A program made the translations under genes and the position numbers. Below, in pieces: positions 1 through 5,021 of a stretch of DNA of 6,198 bases (the first letter of the stretch is position 1; the number at the start of each line of letters is the position of its first letter). Source of the stretch: an uncultured Fretibacterium sp. (lineage in GTDB: Bacteria > Synergistota > Synergistia > Synergistales > Aminobacteriaceae); the NCBI GenBank assembly GCA_937899395.1, contig CALBPU010000148.1, forward strand, positions 1-6,198, given 5' to 3'. The notes under the pieces are model-generated. The model had not been told where the DNA came from, did no database searches, and was given only the letters and a program-made list of their open reading frames with translations.

Positions 1-7
1 AAGAGAT

Positions 8-46
8 ATTTTAACATAACATGGAAATAGAGATAGATGTTAAAAT
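8..46. repeat. Perfect 10-bp inverted repeat in the purB leader
   Basis: Bases 8-17 (ATTTTAACAT) and 37-46 (ATGTTAAAAT) are exact reverse complements separated by 19 bases. The dyad ends 20 bases before the purB Shine-Dalgarno site. It could be an operator for a dimeric regulator or a weak AT-rich hairpin. Each arm has only one G or C and no U-run follows, so a strong intrinsic terminator is unlikely. It does not look like a purine riboswitch or a Bacillus-type PurBox. Its role is unknown. Confidence 0.45.
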
Positions 47-65
47 TTCAGTAAAATTTAAGATT

Positions 66-71
66 AAGGAG
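66..71 (+). promoter_or_regulatory. Ribosome binding site of purB
   Basis: AAGGAG lies 11 bases before the ATG at 83, a strong Shine-Dalgarno match. It fixes the purB start and indicates a host that uses SD-led initiation, unlike the right-hand end of the window. I could not find a convincing -35/-10 pair in bases 1-65. Confidence 0.8.
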
Positions 72-82
72 AAAAATTTATC

Positions 83-1381
83 ATGATTGAAAGATATTCA
101 GAACACGATATTGCAGCTTTATGGGACGAATATAACAGATTGAAGGTAATGTTGGATGTTGAGATCGCTGTGTGCCAAGCATGGACTGAAGCAGGAAGAA
201 TACCTCAGGAAGCCTTTGAGGATATTGTAGCTAATGCTCATTTCACTGTCGAAAGAGTTCAGGAGATTGAGAAGAAAACTCAGCACGATGTTGTAGCGTT
301 TGTTAGTGCTGTTGCTGAAAACATCGGCTCAAATGGACGATATTTACATCTCGGAATGACAAGCAGCGATATTCTTGATACTGCAAGCTCAATAATGCTT
401 CGTGATTCGATTGACATAATTTTGAAAGCCCTTGAAAATCTTGACGAGTTTGTTATCGAACTTGCAATAAAATATAAACACCTTCCTTGTATCGGACGTA
501 CTCACGGCATTCACGCCGAACCTACTTCAATGGGATTAAAAATTTTGAATTGGCATTCTGAAATTTTGCGCGATATTGACAGGCTCAAAAATGCGAAGAA
601 AAACGTTTCGACAGGAAAAATTTCGGGAGCTGTCGGAACTTATGCTATGAGTTCACCGAAACTTGAAGCAAGAGTTTGTGAAATTTTAGGGCTTGAACCT
701 GCAAAAGTATCGAATCAGATTTTACAAAGAGACAGGCACGCCGAAGTTTTGAACAGCCTCGCTATTATGGGAGGAACACTTGAGAGAATGGCTCTTGAGA
801 TTAGACATTTGCAGCGCACCGAAGTTCGTGAAGCCTTTGAACCTTTCGGAGTTGGTCAAAAAGGCTCAAGCGCAATGCCTCATAAACGCAACCCGATTAA
901 ATGCGAAAGAATTTGCGGAATGTCGAGATTGTTAAGGGGTTATGCTTTAACTGGAATGGAAAATATCGCCTTATGGCACGAAAGAGACATCAGCCATTCT
1001 TCAACTGAAAGAGTAATTTGGCCTGACGCTTTTAACATTGCTGCATTCATGGTCAGAAGCATGACGAAAATTTTGAAGGGTTTAACGGTTGATGAAATTC
1101 GAGTTAAAGAAAATATTAACCAGACTAACGGCCTTGTATACAGTCAAAGGGTTTTAACATTCCTGCTTGATGAATTAAAACTCTCACGTGAAGATGCTTA
1201 TGCCATTGTCCAAGAGAATGCAATGAAAACGGCTTCAAGCGGAGTTGCGTTCCTTGATTTACTTTTAGCGGATGCAAGATTAAAAGATGCTGTTGCCCCT
1301 GAAAGATTGAAAGAATTATTTGAGAATGATTTCTATCTCAGATATGTCGATGAAATTTTTGCGAGGTTTTTCGAGGATTAA
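83..1381 (+). CDS. purB: Adenylosuccinate lyase
   Basis: Cytosolic enzyme of purine biosynthesis. It removes fumarate from SAICAR to give AICAR and from adenylosuccinate to give AMP. The 432-residue length is normal for the short bacterial PurB type of the fumarase/aspartase superfamily. Visible motifs are the conserved histidine in KKTQHDV (H68), TSSD (93-96), the catalytic histidine in GRTHG (H141), and the superfamily signature GSSAMPHKRNP (261-271) on the flexible loop that carries the catalytic serine (S262/S263). H68 and H141 match the numbering usual for Bacillus-type PurB. The start at 83 is supported by a strong upstream Shine-Dalgarno site and by the family-typical N-terminus MIERYS. 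No truncation or frameshift is seen. The stop codon directly abuts the miaB start, so the two genes are probably cotranscribed. A 10-bp inverted repeat in the leader is a candidate regulatory site. Confidence 0.97.
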   Translation: MIERYSEHDIAALWDEYNRLKVMLDVEIAVCQAWTEAGRIPQEAFEDIVANAHFTVERVQEIEKKTQHDVVAFVSAVAENIGSNGRYLHLGMTSSDILDTASSIMLRDSIDIILKALENLDEFVIELAIKYKHLPCIGRTHGIHAEPTSMGLKILNWHSEILRDIDRLKNAKKNVSTGKISGAVGTYAMSSPKLEARVCEILGLEPAKVSNQILQRDRHAEVLNSLAIMGGTLERMALEIRHLQRTEVREAFEPFGVGQKGSSAMPHKRNPIKCERICGMSRLLRGYALTGMENIALWHERDISHSSTERVIWPDAFNIAAFMVRSMTKILKGLTVDEIRVKENINQTNGLVYSQRVLTFLLDELKLSREDAYAIVQENAMKTASSGVAFLDLLLADARLKDAVAPERLKELFENDFYLRYVDEIFARFFED

Positions 1382-2707
1382 ATGTCGAAAAAATTTTGTG
1401 TAAAAGTTTATGGCTGTCAGATGAATGTTTATGATGCTGACAGAGTTAGAACCGTTTTATGTTCGAGGGGCTGGCAGGAAACCGATGAAAATGACGCTGA
1501 TGTTGTAATGATTACGGGTTGCAGCGTCAGAGCTAAAGCAGAGCAAAAAGTATGGAGTGAATTAGGGCTTTATGAACCGTCATGGCTGAAAAACAATAAA
1601 CCTTTAGTAGCTTTAACGGGCTGTATTGCTCAAAGGCTCGGACAAAAAGCTCTTAATCGTTTTCCTTATGTAAGACTTGTAGCAGGCCCCAGACATATAG
1701 GATTATTGCCTGATTCAATCGAGCAAATTTACGAACACCCTAAATCACGAATAAACATTCTAGATAATGACCCGAGAGAATTTCACAGTCTTGAATTTGA
1801 TTCGGATAACATCACGATAAAACGTGAGAATAAATTCAAGGCATATATAACCATTGCTCACGGCTGCGATAATTTTTGTACGTATTGCATAGTGCCGCAT
1901 GTAAGAGGGCGTTTTGTATCACGTAAACCCGACGAAATTTTTTCCGAAGCCGAAATGTTAATCAATGACGGAGTGAAAGAGATAACTCTTTTAGGTCAGA
2001 ATGTAAACAGTTACGGAAAAGATATAGGCTTAAAATTTTCGTGGCTCTTGAGAAAAGTTGCCCAGCTTCCGGGAATTAAACGAGTTCGTTTTGTAACATC
2101 ATTGCCGCAGGATTTTACGCCTGATATTGTTGAAGTCATGGCCGAAGAAAAAACTGTTTGTCCTTCATTAAACCTTCCTATTCAAGCAGGGAGCGACAGA
2201 ATTTTGAAGCTGATGAATCGTAAATATAATTATGCTGAATATGTTGAAAAAGTTTCAATGACACGTGAAAAAATTCCTGATTTAGGATTAACTACTGATT
2301 TAATTGTAGGATTTCCGGGAGAGACTGACGAAGATTTTGAGGCGTCTATGAATGCTCTACGTGAAATAAAATTCGATTTAGTTCACAGTGCCGCTTATTC
2401 AGAGAGAGACGGAACAGTTGCAGCAACAATGGAAGGAGCATTGCCTGTAGAATTAAGGCTTGAGAGATTAACGAAATTAAACGAACTTCAAGACAAAATC
2501 ACTCTCGATATTAATAAACAGTTAGTCGGAAGAGAGTTTGAAATTTTGGTTGATGCTCCTGCACCTAAAGGCGAAAAATTGTTACAAGGCAGAACTCCTA
2601 GCGACAAGGTAGTAATTTTTGAAGGCAGCAAAAAATTGTTAGGAGAATTTGTTAATGTCAAAATCACTGAGGCCGAAGCATGGTGTCTTCATGGTGAATT
2701 AGTTTGA
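1382..2707 (+). CDS. miaB: tRNA-2-methylthio-N6-dimethylallyladenosine synthase (radical SAM methylthiotransferase)
   Basis: Adds a methylthio group to N6-isopentenyladenosine at position 37 of tRNAs, using two [4Fe-4S] clusters and S-adenosylmethionine. The 441-residue protein has the full three-domain layout. The N-terminal MTTase domain has cluster cysteines C12 (YGCQMN), C47 (TGCSVR) and C81 (TGCIAQR). The radical SAM domain has the CxxxCxxC motif C162-C166-C169 (HGCDNFCTYC), and LNLPIQAGSD at 263-272 matches the family's conserved LPxQSGS segment with Ala for Ser. A C-terminal TRAM domain spans about 375-440. YGCQMN and GRTPSDKVV (403-411) favour MiaB over RimO or MtaB. The ATG follows the purB stop with no gap (TAAATG), and GAGGA at 1373-1377 inside purB can serve as ribosome binding site. 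Its last 44 bases overlap the 3' end of the convergent cobQ-like gene. Confidence 0.95.
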   Translation: MSKKFCVKVYGCQMNVYDADRVRTVLCSRGWQETDENDADVVMITGCSVRAKAEQKVWSELGLYEPSWLKNNKPLVALTGCIAQRLGQKALNRFPYVRLVAGPRHIGLLPDSIEQIYEHPKSRINILDNDPREFHSLEFDSDNITIKRENKFKAYITIAHGCDNFCTYCIVPHVRGRFVSRKPDEIFSEAEMLINDGVKEITLLGQNVNSYGKDIGLKFSWLLRKVAQLPGIKRVRFVTSLPQDFTPDIVEVMAEEKTVCPSLNLPIQAGSDRILKLMNRKYNYAEYVEKVSMTREKIPDLGLTTDLIVGFPGETDEDFEASMNALREIKFDLVHSAAYSERDGTVAATMEGALPVELRLERLTKLNELQDKITLDINKQLVGREFEILVDAPAPKGEKLLQGRTPSDKVVIFEGSKKLLGEFVNVKITEAEAWCLHGELV

Positions 2708-3533
2708 TAATAAATTTCATGTCGAGATTTTCGGCTAAAATTTTAGCAATCTCATCATAAGCATTATTAAATGTTAAAACATTATCGCTTGAAATTTTTT
2801 CGTTTGCATTCATGCTTAATGAATCTTCAGGCGATATTTTTACATTTTTGATAAACGGTACAACGCCTAAAACTTTAACACCTGTATAATTTTCAGTCCA
2901 TTCGACGGCAGGTTGAAATAAATTTATATCTCCTCGAAATTTGTTGAAAATAATTCCTTTAACTCTTTCACGATCATTTCCTAAAAGTTCCAACGTGCCT
3001 ACGACTGACGCAAGCGAGCCTCCTCTGTCAACATCAGCGACTAATATTACAGGAACATCAGCTTCACGGGCAATTCTCATATTAACAATCTCATGAGCAT
3101 TCAAATTTATTTCAGCAGGACTTCCGGCACCTTCAATTAAAACAGCTTCAAAATTTTGTGAAATATAATTTAACGCTTCTCTAGCTGCTTTAATTCCGAA
3201 CGTCTCAGTGAACTCATCGTAATAAAAATTTTTTTCGGCAGGTTTATCGAAAATTTTTCCATTTAAGATTATCTCAGATGATTTATCGTGAGTAGGTTTC
3301 AACAAAATCGGGTTCATGAAAATTTCAGGAGTTAATCCCGCAGCTTGCGCTTGGACAGCTTGAGCAGTACTCATTTGCAAATTATCGTGAGTAATATAAA
3401 AATTGTTGGACATGTTTTGAGATTTGAAAGGGCAAATTTTAATTCCCATGTTTGAAAATAACCTGCACAGTCCCGTTACTATAAAACTTTTTCCCGAATC
3501 GCTTGAAGTTCCTTGAATCATTATTCCGTTCAT
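2664..3533 (-). CDS. cobQ: Cobyric acid synthase homologue lacking the glutamine amidotransferase domain
   Basis: CobQ/CbiP amidates side chains of adenosyl-cobyrinate a,c-diamide during cobalamin synthesis, using ATP and glutamine-derived ammonia. The synthetase half is intact. Counting from the start chosen here, it has the P-loop GTSSDSGKS (8-16), PFKSQNMSNN (35-44), EGAGSPAEINL (134-144), VADVDRGG (165-172) and NKFRGD (197-202). After PEDSLSM (235-241) a normal protein of about 490-510 residues continues into a class I-type amidotransferase domain of roughly 200 residues. Here that domain, with its Cys and His motifs, is absent. About 15 residues later the sequence resumes with AYDEIAKILAENLDM, which resembles the family's extreme C-terminus. 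The total is 289 residues. The ATG at 3533 is preferred because AGGGGA precedes it by 7 bases and MNGIMIQGTSSDSGKS matches family N-termini. An alternative ATG at 3560 overlaps the upstream stop as ATGA and adds nine residues. It may use free ammonia or a separate amidotransferase, be non-functional, or reflect an assembly deletion. Confidence 0.85.
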   Translation of the reverse strand: MNGIMIQGTSSDSGKSFIVTGLCRLFSNMGIKICPFKSQNMSNNFYITHDNLQMSTAQAVQAQAAGLTPEIFMNPILLKPTHDKSSEIILNGKIFDKPAEKNFYYDEFTETFGIKAAREALNYISQNFEAVLIEGAGSPAEINLNAHEIVNMRIAREADVPVILVADVDRGGSLASVVGTLELLGNDRERVKGIIFNKFRGDINLFQPAVEWTENYTGVKVLGVVPFIKNVKISPEDSLSMNANEKISSDNVLTFNNAYDEIAKILAENLDMKFIIKLIHHEDTMLRPQ

Positions 3534-3540
3534 ACACAAA

Positions 3541-3546
3541 TCCCCT
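3541..3546 (-). promoter_or_regulatory. Ribosome binding site deciding the cobQ start
   Basis: On the minus strand AGGGGA sits 7 bases before the ATG at 3533. The alternative ATG at 3560 has no purine-rich site upstream and could only rely on translational coupling to the acetyltransferase gene that ends there. Confidence 0.6.
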
Positions 3547-3556
3547 ATTATCTCGT

Positions 3557-4135
3557 TCATAAAAATCTAATAAATTGAGTATACTTTCTTTTGTCTTCCG
3601 AAGAAAAACGATCCGAAAATTCCTTGAAATGTTCTTCTACATAAAAATTTTTCAATTTCGGCTCATCTTCACAGTCAAGATACAAAACTCCGCCTCCAAT
3701 TCTTCTTTGAACATCTAAGAGAACATCATTCACTAATTTCATCATTTGTTTCCCATTTATACGCATATCAGCCTCTAAAGCATAATTTTTTCCAAATTGT
3801 GCTAAAAGGAATGCCGATACAACATAATTACCTGTGTCTTTATCTAATCTGGAATATTTCGTCAATTTCTTCTGAAATGTTCTACTCAATCCTTCACCGT
3901 TTAAGATTACAGACTTATGAGTTAAGGTAAAATATCCTAAAATTGTGCCATTATCTAAATCCACTATTAAGTATGTAATTGAAAGTTTTTGTTTAGCAAA
4001 ATCAATAGCTTTTTCTCGGATAAATTTTTCTATTTCCGGATTGAGCTTGCATGAAAACAACGACAAATCTTTCTTTAGGTTCAATTCACCGCTTATTTCA
4101 AGTTCATCAAGAATATTCGTTACACCTACATTCAT
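3557..4135 (-). CDS. GNAT-family N-acetyltransferase
   Basis: Probably transfers an acetyl group from acetyl-CoA to an unidentified amine substrate. The 192-residue protein has a GNAT-like order of elements, counted from the upstream ATG at 4144: a strand ITYLIVDLDNGTILGYFTL (56-74); the core strand and acetyl-CoA loop region NYVVSAFLLAQFGKNYA (106-122), where QFGKNY stands in for the usual R/Q-x-x-G-x-G/A loop; and GGVLYLDCEDEPKLKNFY (151-168), the last strand and helix with a Tyr at the usual general-acid position. The overall look matches GNAT proteins of anaerobic Bacillota often annotated only as acetyltransferases. I chose the ATG at 4135 because MNVGVTNILDEL resembles family N-termini and bases beyond about 4136 seem to belong to another genome. 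The ATG at 4144 gives 195 residues. Its natural promoter is not in the window. The stop overlaps an ATG of the cobQ-like gene (ATGA), suggesting one transcript. A toxin role cannot be shown, since no antitoxin gene is visible. Confidence 0.75.
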   Translation of the reverse strand: MNVGVTNILDELEISGELNLKKDLSLFSCKLNPEIEKFIREKAIDFAKQKLSITYLIVDLDNGTILGYFTLTHKSVILNGEGLSRTFQKKLTKYSRLDKDTGNYVVSAFLLAQFGKNYALEADMRINGKQMMKLVNDVLLDVQRRIGGGVLYLDCEDEPKLKNFYVEEHFKEFSDRFSSEDKRKYTQFIRFL

Positions 4136-4146
4136 GTTTTTCATCT
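4136..4146. other. Junction of two unrelated sequences (probable chimeric join)
   Basis: Base composition, codon use and taxonomic character all change here. To the left an AT-rich acetyltransferase gene begins at its start codon (minus strand). To the right a higher-GC Bacteroidales nuclease gene begins in mid-domain at IYAFCEVEA. No insertion sequence, integrase, tRNA or direct repeat marks the point. The exact base cannot be fixed by eye, and a few bases may be shared by both sides. Confidence 0.75.
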
Positions 4147-4973
4147 ATGCCTTCTGCGAAGTGGAAGCAAAAGCCATTGTGCTCCAACAACTTGCCGACT
4201 CCATGAACACCCGCGCCGGCACCGCAGGACGATATGCCGCTGTCAATGACAATATTAACTATACCCTCGGGGACGGCTATGATAATCACCTCAAGTCGGG
4301 GTTCATCTACCGCACAGATCGTGTCGCAACATATGGCACAAATAATAGCGCTTCCACGGCTAATTACTATTGCAATACCATGCGCTATCAGACCTTTAGA
4401 CAACTCTCTAATGACGGCAAACTGGTTGTCAGCATGAACCACTTCAAAGCCAAAGATTCTTCCGCCGATGCCGGTGAGGCTACACGCATAAGCAATGCAA
4501 CTAATCTTATCAATAAATTCAGTGGCGTAACTACCGACCCCGATATCCTTATCCTCGGAGACCTCAACTGTAGCTATGAAGAAGAGCCTGTTGTGCGCAT
4601 CGTGAACGCCGGATATGAGGAACAACTGCTCCGTTTTGATGCCAATGCTTATTCACATTGTTATGGAGATGGCGAACTCATTGACCATGTCCTTGCTAAT
4701 AGCTCCATGGCGAACCAAATAACGAACGCCTATGTCAAGCATATCTGCACCTACCACTGCTCCGACAATGTGTCCTATGCAGAGTCTTATTCCGACCATG
4801 ACCCATATATAGTTGAGATTATGCTCAATGAAGCCTCTATAGTGCCCGAAACCGCGGTAGAGCTCGTCTCTGCACCGCAATATAGGGCACAAAAGACACT
4901 CGTTAACGGACAACTCATTATCACGCTACCGGACGGCAGACAATTCTCCGTCATGGGAGCGCCATTATACTAA
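4143..4973 (+). CDS. Endonuclease/exonuclease/phosphatase family protein, 5'-truncated
   Basis: C-terminal 276 codons of an EEP-superfamily hydrolase of the extracellular nuclease type seen in Bacteroidales. It probably cleaves phosphodiester bonds with Mg2+ outside the cytoplasm. Most active-site motifs are present: the metal-ligand Glu in AFCEVEA (4149-4169), GFIYRTDRV, the catalytic His in MNHFKAKDS (from about 4434), GDLNCSYEEEP (from 4557), LIDHVLAN (from 4677) and the terminal SDHDPYIVEI (from 4791). The signal peptide and first strand with its conserved Asn are missing, cut off at the junction. The reading frame happens to stay open upstream to an ATG at 3945, but those codons are the antisense of the acetyltransferase gene and should not be joined to this protein. 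The last 25 or so residues (LVNGQLIITLPDGRQFSVMG core) form a short tail outside the EEP fold, like tails on secreted Bacteroidales proteins. The 5' loss is probably an assembly artefact rather than a pseudogene. Confidence 0.85.
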   Translation: MYAFCEVEAKAIVLQQLADSMNTRAGTAGRYAAVNDNINYTLGDGYDNHLKSGFIYRTDRVATYGTNNSASTANYYCNTMRYQTFRQLSNDGKLVVSMNHFKAKDSSADAGEATRISNATNLINKFSGVTTDPDILILGDLNCSYEEEPVVRIVNAGYEEQLLRFDANAYSHCYGDGELIDHVLANSSMANQITNAYVKHICTYHCSDNVSYAESYSDHDPYIVEIMLNEASIVPETAVELVSAPQYRAQKTLVNGQLIITLPDGRQFSVMGAPLY

Positions 4974-5021
4974 ATGACTATAAACTAATAAAATAACAAT
5001 ATCGTAAATCTAATTACTCGT

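Noticed and set aside
2734..2747. Perfect 14-base palindrome GCTAAAATTTTAGC just past the miaB stop, considered as a terminator or binding site
   Set aside because: It has no loop and no following T-run, and it encodes the AKILA part of the CobQ tail; AAAATTTT is a very common word in this AT-rich DNA.
3557..4135. Acetyltransferase as the toxin of a toxin-antitoxin pair
   Set aside because: No small DNA-binding gene lies beside it: upstream is the sequence junction and downstream is the cobQ homologue.
3945..4142. 5' extension of the nuclease frame to an ATG at 3945, giving a 342-residue protein
   Set aside because: The added codons are the exact antisense of the acetyltransferase gene, lack any signal peptide or EEP motif, and lie on the other side of the composition break. 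An automatic gene call here would be a false fusion.
4107..4913. Long minus-strand open frames opposite the nuclease (4107-4625 and 4653-4913)
   Set aside because: They are antisense shadows of a gene with clear catalytic motifs; their translations show no recognisable domain.
4974..5021. Bacteroidetes-type promoter (TAnnTTTG with upstream TTTG) between the nuclease and EF-G genes
   Set aside because: The 48-base gap is AT-rich but contains no convincing copy of either element.
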